Source: Richelia intracellularis HH01 (lineage in GTDB: Bacteria > Cyanobacteriota > Cyanobacteriia > Cyanobacteriales > Nostocaceae). Taken from it: a DNA stretch of 64,000 nucleotides. The notes beneath the pieces are model-generated. The model was not told where the DNA came from and ran no database searches. It saw nothing but the letters and a program-made list of their open reading frames with translations. Each line of letters opens with the position of its first letter. Positions within the stretch are counted from its first letter, which is position 1. The stretch lies in the NCBI RefSeq assembly GCF_000350105.1, contig NZ_CAIY01000069.1:18976-82975 (forward strand), read 5' to 3'. Positions 43,237 to 54,229 of this stretch are shown here, one piece after another. The translations under genes were made by a program, and so were the position numbers.

Positions 43237-44331
43237 ATGACTCCCTCTAGGAAACTTTGGAAATTACTGTTCGTATCTACCCCTGTTGGGGCTTTGGGAA
43301 CAGGACTCGGTGGTGGTGTAGAGCTTACTTTATACAATGTTGCTCAGCAAATGCTCCATCGTGGTCATAAGTTGCAGATAGTTGCACCAGTAGGTTCAAT
43401 ATGGAAAGATATACCCATAATACAAATCCCTGGAAACTTACAAACCATTGCCCAAAGTCAAAAGCGGGCAGATGGGATTGTCATGGCTGACAACTCTACA
43501 CTAGCAAATATGTGGGATTACGTACGTGAAATTGAATGCGATTATAACTTAATAGTTAATTTTGCCTATGATTGGCTCCCTTTTTACTTAACACCATTTT
43601 TTAAAAAACCGATAGCCCATTTAGTAAGTATGAGCTCCCTTTCTAATGCTATAGATGAAGTAATTGAGAAGGTAGGTAAAAACTTTCCCCACGCCCTTGG
43701 TTTTCATAGTTCCTATCAGGCAGAAACTTTTTCTGGGTCAATTCAACCATTACATATCCTCAGTAATGGTATTGATATTGCTTTATATGATTTTTGTCCT
43801 CAACCCAAAAAGCAATTGGCTTGGATTGGTCGTATTTCTCCGGAAAAGGGATTAGAGGATGCTGTGGCATTATCAAGAAAAATGAACATCCCCTTAAAAA
43901 TTATGGGCAAACTGCAGGACAAATACTACTGGCAAAAAATCTGCCGGGATTATCCCCATGCACCTGTAGAGTATTTGGGATTTTTATCAACCAAAGAAAT
44001 GCAGAAAATTGTTAGGGAATGTTCGGCATTATTGATGACCCACCGCTGGGTAGAAGCATTTGGTAATGTTGCAATAGAAGCCTTGGCCTGTGGTGTTCCA
44101 ATTGTATCTTATCGTCGTGGAGGACCAAAGGAAATCGTTCAAGATGGGAAAACTGGCTTTCTGGTAACGCCTGACAGTATTACTGATCTAGTAGATGCTG
44201 TATCACGTCTAGGTGAAATTAATCGCTATCAATGTCGCCAACAAGCAGAAATGGAATTTTCTCTAGAAGCATTAGGAAATCGGTTTGAAAAATGGTTCGA
44301 GACTATTTTAGCACTGGAGATTAAAATTTAG
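43237..44331 (+). CDS. Family 4 glycosyltransferase
   Basis: Retaining GT-B glycosyltransferase of about 364 residues from the ATG at 43237 (MTPSRKLWKLLFVSTPVGALG). The TTG at 43150 gives a 29-residue extension unlike the family. The N-terminal half has the glycine-rich loop GLGGGVELTLYNVAQQM. The C-terminal Rossmann domain has WIGRISPEKGLEDAV, and the nucleotide-sugar site EAFGNVAIEALACGVPIVSYRRGGPKEIV, with the E-x7-E pattern intact. Substrate unknown. It may serve cell-surface polysaccharide or glycolipid synthesis. No neighbouring polysaccharide genes. Confidence 0.9.
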   Translation: MTPSRKLWKLLFVSTPVGALGTGLGGGVELTLYNVAQQMLHRGHKLQIVAPVGSIWKDIPIIQIPGNLQTIAQSQKRADGIVMADNSTLANMWDYVREIECDYNLIVNFAYDWLPFYLTPFFKKPIAHLVSMSSLSNAIDEVIEKVGKNFPHALGFHSSYQAETFSGSIQPLHILSNGIDIALYDFCPQPKKQLAWIGRISPEKGLEDAVALSRKMNIPLKIMGKLQDKYYWQKICRDYPHAPVEYLGFLSTKEMQKIVRECSALLMTHRWVEAFGNVAIEALACGVPIVSYRRGGPKEIVQDGKTGFLVTPDSITDLVDAVSRLGEINRYQCRQQAEMEFSLEALGNRFEKWFETILALEIKI

Positions 44332-44848
44332 GATTAGTCAATATTAATTGCTTTTAAGTTTTACTACTCGAACATAAATTTTTATTATTGTTTAATTCTA
44401 TAAAATACAAATATTTTTTTGTGTTCATCATCTACACTTATCTATAAAAACCGACGTTAATAAACTGGAGTGAAAAACTGATGAATAATTCATCCGGAAT
44501 ATACGTAAAAAGATATCTACTTCGGTCAGTCTCTCATACTTTTTCACGATAAAAATTAAATTTCTCCCAGTCAAACTTATTATCCTCTAACTAAGTCATC
44601 TCTTACTGTTTAGTTATCCAATATCTCTCTAAAAATGCAAAGTAACCTGCAAATCCTATTTTGCTTTGAATAAATTTTGAAAGCAACTATACAAAAATGC
44701 TTATTGGTAAGCATGGTAATAATTAATTGCAGGTAACCTAACATTAATTATGGTAATATGCAACTGCAAACTCAAAACTTATGGCAACACAAAAAAACTG
44801 TTATCAATTGTTTTGAGATGAAACAATCATCTCATATCAATAATTAGT
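44332..44848. other. Gap, nothing seen
   Basis: No gene or clear regulatory structure. Confidence 0.4.
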
Positions 44849-46177
44849 ATGAACATTCAAGTTTTCATTTTAAGAATAGAAAGATTGTCAGGAAAAATCA
44901 AGGCCTGCAACTGGCAATTTTCAATTGTAGTTATTATATATCTATTAGTATTTCTAATTTTATTTGGATGTCAAAATCTAGGAACAAAAAATAATAATCA
45001 AGTTACTCATGTCACATTATGGCAGGGAATCAATCCCCCTGTTAATCGTGATGTTTTCAACAAATTAGTTAAAAAATTTAACCAGACTAATCCTGGTATT
45101 CAAGTAGAATCTATTTTTGTTGGGGAACCGCAAATACCCAAAATACTAACAGCAGTGGTTGGGAATGCTCCTCCAGATATTCTCTTATTTTATCCACAAA
45201 TGACAGGTAAGTTTGTTGAATTAGGAGCAATTAAATCCCTAAATAATTGGGTTGAAAATCTACCTATGAAATCAGAGATTTACTCCAATCTATGGGACGA
45301 ACTGAGACTAAATGATAAAATTTGGTCTGTACCACTTTATACTAGCAATATTGGTATTTTCTACCGGCCACAATTATTTTCTGCTGCTGGAATTAAGGAA
45401 ACCCCTGAGACTTGGGAGGAGTTCCGGCAAGTTGCAAAAAAGCTAACAATAGATCGTAATGGTGATGGCCAACCAGAGCAGTATGGAATAGTATTACCCT
45501 TAGGCAAAGAAGAGTGGACTATTTTTTGTTGGCTCCCTTTTTTATGGAGTGCTGGCGGAGAAATCATTAATAATGATAACCCCAAGTTTGATAGTCCAGA
45601 AGCGATAGCTGCTTTGCAATTGTGGCAGGATTTGCTTAAGAGTGGGTATGCCAAACTCTCTGCACCAGAGCGGGGCTATGATGAGAGTGATTTTATTTCT
45701 GGTCGTGTAGCAATGCAAATTACTGGACCTTGGACTAATATTACTAAATCAGATGTTGATTACGATGTATTTCCTATACCTGCTAGTGTTAGGCATGCCA
45801 CGGCAACTGGTACTGGGAGTCTGTATGTGATGAAAACTACACCAGTAAGAGAAAAAGCTGCACTCAAGTTTTTAGAGTATATCCTAGGTGAGGAGTTTCA
45901 AACAGAATGGAGTATTAAGACAGGGTTTATACCTACCAATGAAAAAGTTTCCAAGAGCAAATTATATCAGGAATATGCTTCCAAAAAACCTGGATTACAA
46001 GTATTTTTAGAACAAATGACTGTAGCTCGTGCTCGGCCAAATATGGCTGGGTATAGTCGTTTATCTGATAGTTTAGGTAGGGGAATTGAGGCTGTCTTAT
46101 TAGGTGAGTCTCCCCAAAAAGCATTACAAATGGCCCAAGAACGGTTACGTTTAATTTGGAATAAAAATAGTAAATAG
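44849..46177 (+). CDS. ABC transporter solute-binding lipoprotein (sugar type, family 1)
   Basis: A 442-residue periplasmic binding protein of the CUT1/UgpB-MalE type. The N-terminus has a membrane segment with lipobox LFGC (Cys41), then VTLWQGINPPVNRDVFNKLVKKFNQTNPGIQVE, APPDILLFYP, WSVPLYTSNIGIFYRPQLFSAAGI and TPETWEEFRQVAKKLT, all characteristic of the family. The ligand is probably a sugar or glycerol derivative. No permease or ATPase gene lies within this window, so the transporter partners must be elsewhere or lost. The N-terminal extension before the hydrophobic segment is longer than usual. Confidence 0.9.
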   Translation: MNIQVFILRIERLSGKIKACNWQFSIVVIIYLLVFLILFGCQNLGTKNNNQVTHVTLWQGINPPVNRDVFNKLVKKFNQTNPGIQVESIFVGEPQIPKILTAVVGNAPPDILLFYPQMTGKFVELGAIKSLNNWVENLPMKSEIYSNLWDELRLNDKIWSVPLYTSNIGIFYRPQLFSAAGIKETPETWEEFRQVAKKLTIDRNGDGQPEQYGIVLPLGKEEWTIFCWLPFLWSAGGEIINNDNPKFDSPEAIAALQLWQDLLKSGYAKLSAPERGYDESDFISGRVAMQITGPWTNITKSDVDYDVFPIPASVRHATATGTGSLYVMKTTPVREKAALKFLEYILGEEFQTEWSIKTGFIPTNEKVSKSKLYQEYASKKPGLQVFLEQMTVARARPNMAGYSRLSDSLGRGIEAVLLGESPQKALQMAQERLRLIWNKNSK

Positions 46178-47176
46178 TTAGTACAAAAGATTTTTTATTC
46201 CTCTAAAATAGTTAATAAGACTACCGAGACCTTTGTAGGTTTTCCTTGATTAAAAGTTATTCTGTCCTGTCTTACTTTTGTTATCCAAAGTTTTTGGAGT
46301 TATTTTATCTTACTACCTACTATACAAATCAATTTTGTCTCTATCTTTACTTAAGACCTCTCACTCTCATCTTAAACATACTTAACTTTTTCATTCATGT
46401 TTGAGTTATGCCGTTTTTTCCTCAACTTAATGCCCTAAAATCCTATATAATCTATACTTAGAGTAATAGTGTTGAATACCAGGTCAATCAAATATTAAGT
46501 TAAATCTGAAACGAAATAGAATGTGTGACTATTATTAATAATTTGGACACCTAGGTTTTGCATCATAACTCAAAATTATATTCGGGCATCCTATAACTTA
46601 CTTATTACTTATAGACTGTACTGAAATTTTTTTATTCAGTCTATATATTATCTGAATTACTCACCCTTAGTTTAGTATTAACTCAATGTAATTTCTAGTA
46701 TTTTTTACGTAGTGATCACCATTATACTTCCTACATATCTAAAATAGTAAAAATAAATATTTTGTTAATGATAAATACTTATGTGACTTCTAAAACTGCT
46801 ATTTAACTTGGTAACTAGTTATAAGAATTGATGTTCAAATATCTTTAAATCAAATTCACTTAAATTTAAGTTTGGTACTGACTTAATTAATTCTAAGATG
46901 TATATCCTGCTTAGTTAACTTTCAAGACTAATTGATTCTACATGAAAAATTGCCCGGAAATAGATATTGGTATTATCTCCTCACAACTTATGAGTGAAGC
47001 AAAAAATAAAACATACAATACCCGAATTTATGGGTCGAAGAATGAGAGGCAATTTCATAGCAGCAGATAAGCCTTCTGCTTAACAATTTATTGCTTTAAG
47101 TTTATTAGATCTCTACGGGGAAGCAAGCTACATAGTGTGAGGTTTCACCCTGCTCCCCTACTCTTTTTTATTCTCC
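46178..47176. other. Gap between convergent genes
   Basis: A 43-codon frame at 46941-47069 (MKNCPEIDIGIISSQ...) is unrecognised and not called. Near 47117-47160 GGGGAAGCA and TGCTCCCC could pair imperfectly and are followed on the plus strand by a T-run, but no plus-strand gene ends nearby. Confidence 0.35.
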
Positions 47177-49255
47177 CTAATCTTTCTTCAGTACACCCAA
47201 GTGATCAAATACAAAAGCATACTCAAAAGCTAACTCCTTCAAGCTTTCGTATCTATTGGAAGCACCACTATGTCCTGCACCCATATTGGTTTTCAACAAC
47301 AAAGTATTATTATCGGTTTTCATATTCCGCAACTTGGCTGTCAATTTTGCCGGTTCCCAGTACTTCACACGGGAATCATTTAATCCAGCTGTAATTAGTA
47401 TGTATGGGTAGTCTTTCTCTTCTACATTATCATAGGGAGAGTATGATTTAATATATTCGTAGTAAGCTTTATCGTTAGGATTACCCCATTCTTCCCACTC
47501 CATGACTGAAAGGGGTAAGGAAGTATCGAGTATAGTTGTTAATACATCAACAAAGGGCACGCGAGCAACTACTACTTTAAATAAGTCTGGGCGCATGTTC
47601 ATCACTGCTCCCATGAGTAAACCCCCAGCACTGCCACCAGAAATAGCCAGGTGCTCACTATCTGTCCATCCCCTACTAATGAGATATTCAGCACAAGTAA
47701 TAAAATCGGAAAAGGTATTCTTTTTATGTAAGAACTTTCCACTCTCATACCAGTGTCTTCCCATTTCTTCCCCACCACGTACATGGGCAATTGCAAATAC
47801 GACTCCTCTATCTAACAACGATAAAATATCAGGGGCAAATGTTACTGGGTAGGAATAGCCATAAGAGCCATATCCCAACATGAATAAGGGATTTTTACCA
47901 TCTTTTTTTATACCTTTGCGATAAACAATGGAAATTGGTACTTTTATCCTATCAGCAGCACTAGTCATAAGCCATTCGCTCTGATATTGAGTGCGATCAT
48001 ATCCCCCCAATACTTCTGTTTCTTTTTTCAATTCTCGTTGATTAGTATTCATGTCATAATCAAATACTGAAGGCGGGGTAACTAAAGAAGTGTAATTAAA
48101 TCGGAGTATATTGGTGTTGAATTCTGGATTGCTTCCTTCTTCAAATTCATAAGTTGGCTCAGGAAAAGTAATGTGACTTTCAGCTCCCGTAGTTAAGTTT
48201 TGTACTCTTGCACCTGGTAGTCCCCCCTCACGCTCATAAATGACCAGGTGATTAATAAAAGCACTTACCCCAGATAATCTCACATCAGGGCGATGAGGAA
48301 TTATCGTTTTCCAGTTTTCCTTAAAAATCCTAGCCACTGAAGTTCTCATCAGTTTAAAATTAGTGGCTTCTTCGTTAGTAACTATATAAAAATAGTCACT
48401 ATGATGTTCTACATTGTATAAAACTCCAGTTTTTCTGGGGGCAATAACCTCAAATTTACAGAAAGCATAGTCAGCTTTTAAATATTGGACTTCTGAGGTA
48501 ATACTACCAGCAATAGTCAGGAATATATATGCTTGACTTCGACTCTTGTCTACATACAAGTGATAGGCATCATCTGGTTCATGATAAATTAGTTCATCTT
48601 CGGCAACATTACCACCTAAAGTGTGCCTAAATAAATTGAAAGGACGATTAGCCTCATCGATTTGAGTATAAAAAACTGTCTTGTTATCATTGGCCCAAAC
48701 TAATGAGAAATAAGTATTATCAATGGTATCTGGATATAGTTTTTTAGACTTTAAATCCAAGAAAAATAAAGTATAACGTTCTGCCCCAGTATGGTCTATG
48801 GAATATGCCATAATTTGATGATTGGGGCTAATAACTAGAACACCCAAATCACAGAACTCATAGCCGTTTGCTAATTGGTTTTGGTCTAATAAAATTTCCT
48901 CTTCAGCCTCTAGACTAACCTTCTTACGGCAATATATCGGATAAGCTTTTCCTTCTTCTGTACGGGAATAGTAATAGTAGTTATCCTTACGATACGGTAC
49001 AGAAAGATCAGTCTCTTTAATCCGAGCCAGCATTTCTTTGTATAGCTCGTTTTGTAGATCTATAGTGTGCTCCATCATGGCATCAGTGTAAGCATTTTCT
49101 GCTTCCAAATATGCAATTACTTCGGGATTTTCTGGATCACGCATCCAAAAATAGTTATCTATGCGGCGATCGCCGTTCAACTCTAGAATCTGGGGCTGTT
49201 TTTTTGCCACAGGAGGAAACACATTAGTTTGCAGATGACGACTATGCGTATTCAT
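47177..49255 (-). CDS. ptrB: Oligopeptidase B (S9A prolyl-oligopeptidase family)
   Basis: Serine peptidase cleaving short peptides after Arg or Lys; 692 residues from the ATG at 49255 (MNTHSRHLQ). A TTG at 49294 would add 13 residues. An N-terminal beta-propeller domain (DNYFWMRDPENPEVIAYLEAEN start, SRTEEGKAYPIYCRK) is followed by the alpha/beta-hydrolase domain with nucleophile Ser542 in SGGSAGGLLMG, the Asp in GLNDSRVKYWEP, and His662 in MGAGHSG. The catalytic triad is therefore complete. Cytoplasmic, with no signal peptide. Confidence 0.95.
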   Translation of the reverse strand: MNTHSRHLQTNVFPPVAKKQPQILELNGDRRIDNYFWMRDPENPEVIAYLEAENAYTDAMMEHTIDLQNELYKEMLARIKETDLSVPYRKDNYYYYSRTEEGKAYPIYCRKKVSLEAEEEILLDQNQLANGYEFCDLGVLVISPNHQIMAYSIDHTGAERYTLFFLDLKSKKLYPDTIDNTYFSLVWANDNKTVFYTQIDEANRPFNLFRHTLGGNVAEDELIYHEPDDAYHLYVDKSRSQAYIFLTIAGSITSEVQYLKADYAFCKFEVIAPRKTGVLYNVEHHSDYFYIVTNEEATNFKLMRTSVARIFKENWKTIIPHRPDVRLSGVSAFINHLVIYEREGGLPGARVQNLTTGAESHITFPEPTYEFEEGSNPEFNTNILRFNYTSLVTPPSVFDYDMNTNQRELKKETEVLGGYDRTQYQSEWLMTSAADRIKVPISIVYRKGIKKDGKNPLFMLGYGSYGYSYPVTFAPDILSLLDRGVVFAIAHVRGGEEMGRHWYESGKFLHKKNTFSDFITCAEYLISRGWTDSEHLAISGGSAGGLLMGAVMNMRPDLFKVVVARVPFVDVLTTILDTSLPLSVMEWEEWGNPNDKAYYEYIKSYSPYDNVEEKDYPYILITAGLNDSRVKYWEPAKLTAKLRNMKTDNNTLLLKTNMGAGHSGASNRYESLKELAFEYAFVFDHLGVLKKD

Positions 49256-50510
49256 ATTCTTAACCTTGATCCGACCTTCCTTCTGGAGATGCAATGGGAA
49301 ATTTTAGATATACCCTGAGGATGAATTTTACAATTGCATAGGGTAATAGCTGGAATTACTCCCAAAATGACAGCAGAAAATTATTGTCCACTTAAATACA
49401 ATATCTGAGTTCGGCTGACTTCTGGAATAAACTCTTGCAAAAGTAAAACTAACCACATGAAAACACTAATAGTAAAAAATGTTAATTAAAGCAAAAAAAA
49501 CCCTGGTTCTAATTACATTGGGTCTGACCAATAGCTATTGCAAAGTCCCTCAAATGGTTATTAAAGAGTTAAGTATTAAAAAAACTTCCTCAGTGGAGAC
49601 TATAAATCGATGATAAGTTATATGCTCATGGGTTCTATGTGCTGTGAGCAAAGTTTACACTTAGCAACTTCATAACATATGATAATTGAAACTGTAAGCA
49701 TTCTTATACCTGAACTCAAAATAGATTTATGTTATATTAAAATAATATCTGCTATTTTTCCCTAGAGGGAAGTGAAACATTAGGGTATATATTGAGATTT
49801 TCTATCATGGTAAATAGTACATCTATGTTTCTATAAGTTGTATCAAAATTTAACCCACCTCAAACTTGCTCATATTCTCAGGACCTTCACTTCAAGTGGA
49901 AATGGGGTATTTACAAAGTTCCACCTGAATTAATCTTCAATACTCAAAATAGAAAAAAAAGGACATAAGCTTTTATCATAAAATTACCACTAAAATGCAT
50001 AAAATACTTATGAATTTTGATGCTTTAGTATTGGTCTTACAAGCCGATGATCACCATGATCTTAACTGCGATGATTTTATCAAAAATACTCTAATCAAGC
50101 TACATAAGGAGTTTTAACCCTAATATTTATATTAGGGTACTTGATCTGATACCCTTCTAATATACTAAACTGGGCCAGGCTTCAGAGGTTTTGGGTTTCT
50201 GTTTGGCATTAAATTCAAATATGCGCACTCGCATCTACAAAATACCTATTATAACTCCAAATTCTTCTTATCTACTACTTACCTTGTTGCTATACCTGCA
50301 ACTATATCTTTGGTTAGTAGCAGGAACATTATATTTTTTTTCTTCTGGGTCTTAATAACTATTAAATCAAGAGTGAGAATTGAATGCTATAAATTATAGA
50401 TTACCTAAAATCATCAAAAAACCAAGCAAACTTTTCTGTTAATGCTAATTTAATTAAGTGCATCCATCATATTTTGTCAGCTATAATTAACCCCCAACTG
50501 ATTAAAAATT

Positions 50511-50559
50511 TGATTCTTGGTCTCACCTTAATTTTTTCATAAGGTGAGACCAAGAATCA
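50511..50559. repeat. Perfect 20-bp inverted repeat, 9-base loop
   Basis: TGATTCTTGGTCTCACCTTA (50511-50530) pairs exactly with 50540-50559. GC content is higher than the surroundings. No gene ends nearby and there is no T-tract on the plus strand, so it is not an obvious terminator. It could be the remains of a small palindromic repeat. Confidence 0.75.
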
Positions 50560-51334
50560 TTTCAACGAGGACTTTCATAAGTATATTTTTCTATGGTAAG
50601 TACTTATTATTCTATATTTATTTGACAGTTTTAAAGAACTTTTATAGTAATATTTATATTTTATATTTGACGATGCTTCTTAATATACACTTTATAGCAA
50701 TTAAATTTATTTTTTGTCTACCATCTTAGCTATATATTGATTGAAAAATATGAGAATATAGTAATAGTAAATACATTAGCTACATGAGTCTAAATCACAA
50801 TTAATAATCTATTTTAGCAGTATTCTTATTGAATATAAATTCGCTGAAATGTATTACTAGCATCTACAAATTCTAAGAATCTGTGAGTATATATAGGCTT
50901 ATAAAATAATATTATACACTGTAAAAAATATATAGATAACTTTGATATTTTGAGTAAATCACAAATTATGGAGCTGACATTTATATTCAATATACCTAGA
51001 ATTTGGCAGGATAGAAATCTTATTTTTATAATACTAGACTAAGATGTAAATGCAATTATTTAGCAATGTTTAAAAGTCAAGAGAATATTAGTTTTCAGCA
51101 GAATGAGATTGGGATAATTCTGTTACAGTAATTTTGACTGAATGATATTAGAAAATCAACATAAATTTGGGGCTAGTTAAAGTATAAAAACAGGAATATA
51201 AATCAATTTTATTATCCATTATAGAAAGATATAAGCTGGAATTTAAGTCAATTACGTTACATAATATTTTGTAAGAATACTTTTACCTAAATTAAAGTCT
51301 ATAGATTTAAAAATCTGGGTATTATTAATAACTT

Positions 51335-51386
51335 AAATAGTTAACGCTGCTGAATTATCTAAATAGTTAATGCTGCTGAATTACGT
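51335..51386. repeat. Tandem 26-base direct repeat upstream of hemE
   Basis: AAATAGTTAACGCTGCTGAA (from 51335) is repeated from 51361 with one difference (C to T) over the first 23 bases. Two copies only. It lies about 160 bases upstream of the hemE ATG, in what should be its promoter region. Confidence 0.7.
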
Positions 51387-51546
51387 GGCTTTTACATAAC
51401 TATGGGTACTTAATTGGTGGGGATAAAAGCTACATGTTAATGTTTATTTTACCTTTTCTCCTATCTTAATCACTTCCATATGCTGCTTCCCAGGATGATA
51501 AGCTAAAGAGTATTGTAAAAATGATTAGGATAGGGCATAGCATTAA

Positions 51547-52605
51547 ATGATTTCCTCCTCAAGCGATCCTCTTCTGCTCAGAGTTGCTCGTGGTGAAGTT
51601 GCACATCGTCCTCCTGTATGGCTTATGCGTCAAGCAGGGCGATATATGAAGGCTTATCGGGACTTGCGGGATAAGTATCCTTCATTTCGTGAACGTTCGG
51701 AAATACCTGAAGTAGCAATTGAAATTTCCTTGCAGCCTTGGAAAGTTTTTCAGCCTGATGGTGTGATTTTATTTTCGGATATTGTTACACCATTACCCGG
51801 TTTGGGGATTGATATGGATATTGCAGAAGGTAAAGGGCCTCTCATTGACCCTCCTATCCGTACTAAAGAGCAAGTTGACAATTTAAAACTTTTAGAGCCG
51901 GAAGAGTCTTTACCCTTTATTAGAACTATTTTGCAGTCTTTAAGTCAAGAAATTAGTAATAAGTCTACATTACTGGGTTTTGTTGGTGCACCTTGGACTT
52001 TAGCCGCCTATGCTGTAGAGGGAAAAGGTTCTAAGACTTACTCTGTCATTAAGAATATGGCATTCTCTAATCCAAATCTGCTACATCAACTTTTAAGTAA
52101 ACTTGCGGATGCAATCAGCACTTATGCTTGTTATCAAGTTGACTGTGGAGCTCAGGTATTACAATTATTTGATTCCTGGGCAGGACAATTAAGTCCTCAA
52201 GACTATGACACGTTTGCTTTGCCCTATCAACAAAAAGTTTTCCAACAAGTAAGACAAAAACATCCTGACACTCCATTAATTTTGTTAGTGAGTAGTAGTG
52301 CTGGTTTGCTAGAAAGAATGGCACAATCTGGTGCAGATGTTATCACTATTGATTGGTCAGTAGATATGGCTGACGCAAGGATAAGATTAGGCCAAGATAT
52401 GAAATTGCAGGGTAATCTTGACCCTGGTGTTCTATTTGCTTCTAAGAAATTTATCCGTGACCGAATATACGATACTGTAAATAAAGCTGGATTTGGTAAA
52501 CATATTCTTAATCTTGGTCATGGCGTTTTTCCCAATACACCAGAGGAAAATGTGGAATTTTTCTTTGAAACAGCTAAACAACTGACTATGGTAGAAGCCG
52601 TTTGA
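51547..52605 (+). CDS. hemE: Uroporphyrinogen decarboxylase
   Basis: Converts uroporphyrinogen III to coproporphyrinogen III in haem and chlorophyll synthesis. The 352-residue length is normal. The signature [14 protein letters not shown] lies near the N-terminus, followed by [18 protein letters not shown] with the active-site Asp and [15 protein letters not shown]. Late segments GNLDPGVLF and [17 protein letters not shown] are conserved. Monocistronic here, with an SDR pseudogene 0.6 kb downstream. Confidence 0.98.
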   Translation: MISSSSDPLLLRVARGEVAHRPPVWLMRQAGRYMKAYRDLRDKYPSFRERSEIPEVAIEISLQPWKVFQPDGVILFSDIVTPLPGLGIDMDIAEGKGPLIDPPIRTKEQVDNLKLLEPEESLPFIRTILQSLSQEISNKSTLLGFVGAPWTLAAYAVEGKGSKTYSVIKNMAFSNPNLLHQLLSKLADAISTYACYQVDCGAQVLQLFDSWAGQLSPQDYDTFALPYQQKVFQQVRQKHPDTPLILLVSSSAGLLERMAQSGADVITIDWSVDMADARIRLGQDMKLQGNLDPGVLFASKKFIRDRIYDTVNKAGFGKHILNLGHGVFPNTPEENVEFFFETAKQLTMVEAV

Positions 52606-53023
52606 GACAAGGAATGTTAGTTATTAGCCATTCGCTATTATTTAAGTAATTGTACTAGCTTGAGTTTTAGACATCAGATTGTCAGGCATTCTTATAGAAT
52701 CACATATGTTGCAACTATTGCTCGAATTAATATTACTTAATTTTTAAGCCCTAAGTACTAACTTAAAAACTAGTTGCTAATAACTAACTCAGAAACAAAA
52801 TAATAAACTCAAATGTATCCACTAATTAGATCCTAATATTTTCAAGCCCTAATCTGCTTTGTAAAATATATATTCAATAATAAAGTCTAAACTTCAATAA
52901 CTCACAAGCGGATTTTAATTACTGATGCGAACGGATGTATAGGTTACTCTATAAGTTAAGCGCTAATTCAAGATACTAACCACGAACTGTTTTTACTGGT
53001 AATAAATCCCCAGAAACTAAAAA

Positions 53024-53057
53024 TGAATACCCAATTCCTATTGGATATTCATTTTTT
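53024..53057 (+). terminator. Probable rho-independent terminator
   Basis: TGAATACCCAAT (53024-53035) pairs with ATTGGATATTCA (53040-53051) with one C-A mismatch and a 4-base loop, followed by six Ts. It lies 420 bases after hemE, so it may serve hemE with a long 3' region or a lost gene between them. Confidence 0.6.
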
Positions 53058-53179
53058 GCAAATTGATATGGTGGAGATTAAGCAATTTGCAGACCTGTTA
53101 AAAACTATAGACATGGCTATGTTAACAGATATATGGGGTGGAAAAAATACTTATTATATCAATTATAAAAAAACTTAGA

Positions 53180-53804
53180 GCTCATAAGTTTGCTTGATGC
53201 AGATAAGCTTGAATAGGTCATTTACTTTTCAATTGCGATCATATTAGGAAATAATAATTAACTCTTTCCAGAAGTCAGGGAATTAGGAATTGATTATATT
53301 AGCTCAACATATGATTGTTTACAGAAAATTAGCCAACTAGAGATCACCAATAAAATTATTACAGTTTATCCTAATGTAGTACTGGGTGGTAATGAGAAAA
53401 AGCCATATTCATAAGAGACAATAGGCATTGTAGAAGTTGTCAAATACATTAACTATATTTGCTTCTTACAGACAGATAGTAGTTTTCATTTCATTCATAG
53501 TAAAGACATTGCTACGTTAGTAGTCTACTTAATTAAAAACATAGGATCACAAAAAGACTCCCATAAATTTGTGCTAGGGCACAATTCTCTTCCTGTTAAC
53601 CAGGATATCGAACCATTATGTGCTTATCCGGGTAATAAAATTTATTGTTATACACTCTTATTTTTAGCAATAGGAAATTTTATCATTTTTGCATTTGAAA
53701 TCCAAATGGCAGCTTGGGATCGTTTTTGTATGAGCTATCACCACTTTATTTATAATTACTTTATTAATCCTAGTAGTTTTGGTTTAACTAACTACTAGGA
53801 TTAA
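53180..53804 (+). pseudogene. Decayed SDR / NAD-dependent epimerase-dehydratase
   Basis: Only the middle and C-terminal parts of an extended SDR remain, in one plus-strand frame. Recognisable segments are NNN-stop-LFPEVRELGIDYISSTYD, TNKIITVYPNVVLGGNEKKP, DSSFHFIHSKDIATLVVYLI, DSHKFVLGHNSLPVNQDIE and AFEIQMAAWDRFCMSYHHF. TAG and TAA codons fall where Gln is expected (for example NNN-stop-LFPEV, where I expect related enzymes to read NNQLFPE, and PYS-stop-ETIG). The frame ends at TAG inside a perfect inverted repeat (53764-53804) just after NPSSFGLTNY. The dinucleotide-binding N-terminus is gone. Confidence 0.8.
53764..53804. repeat. Perfect 15-bp inverted repeat at the broken end of the SDR pseudogene
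   Basis: TTAATCCTAGTAGTT (53764-53778) encodes part of NPSS in the pseudogene. Its exact reverse complement (53790-53804) follows after 11 bases and supplies the TAG and TAA that end the frame. Confidence 0.8.
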
Positions 53805-54229
53805 GGATATCTTGAAAATAATTGGCATACAAAGGATGTATGAATAAACTCTTACTGATACACAAAAATTTCCTGATAATTAATAACTATAGTATTAATA
53901 TTTTTGTTTGTTTTTTATTCATATGTCTATCATATCGTATTAAGGAGTAAAACCATTATATGGGTGCATTTATGCTTTCACTTGATATTAACTAATGCCT
54001 ACTGGATAAAAAGAATCTTGGGTTAATTTTAATACCTCTGATAAACTCAAGTATTTATGAATATGAATTTAAGCGTATAAGCAAATAGATGCAAAACAGT
54101 ATAGGGATTTTCAATTTACTTTAGGTATTACATTAAGTAAAACAGGAAAAATCTTAATACTCTTTGGAAAAATGAGGTGAAAGATATAATCAGAAAATTA
54201 TATCTAATCTATTAACAACAGTATTTTGT

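Larger units (their letters stand above)
49256..51546. other. 2.3-kb gap with a strong hairpin and short repeats
   Basis: A 40-codon frame at 49995-50117 (MHKILMNFDALVLVLQADDHHDL...) looks protein-like but has no ribosome-binding site. It is followed by a 9-bp hairpin (ACCCTAATA/TATTAGGGT, 50117-50138). It may be a remnant. A 20-bp hairpin at 50511 and a direct repeat at 51335 are listed separately. No intact gene. Confidence 0.45.

Noticed and set aside
47117..47172. Imperfect GC-rich stem with a T-run before the oligopeptidase B gene end
   Set aside because: The orientation fits no nearby plus-strand gene, and the stem has a bulge, so it is not called as a terminator.
53027..53170. Apparent start of the SDR pseudogene at ATG 53022-53027
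   Set aside because: That stretch is a terminator-like hairpin plus T-run; its translation does not resemble an SDR N-terminus.
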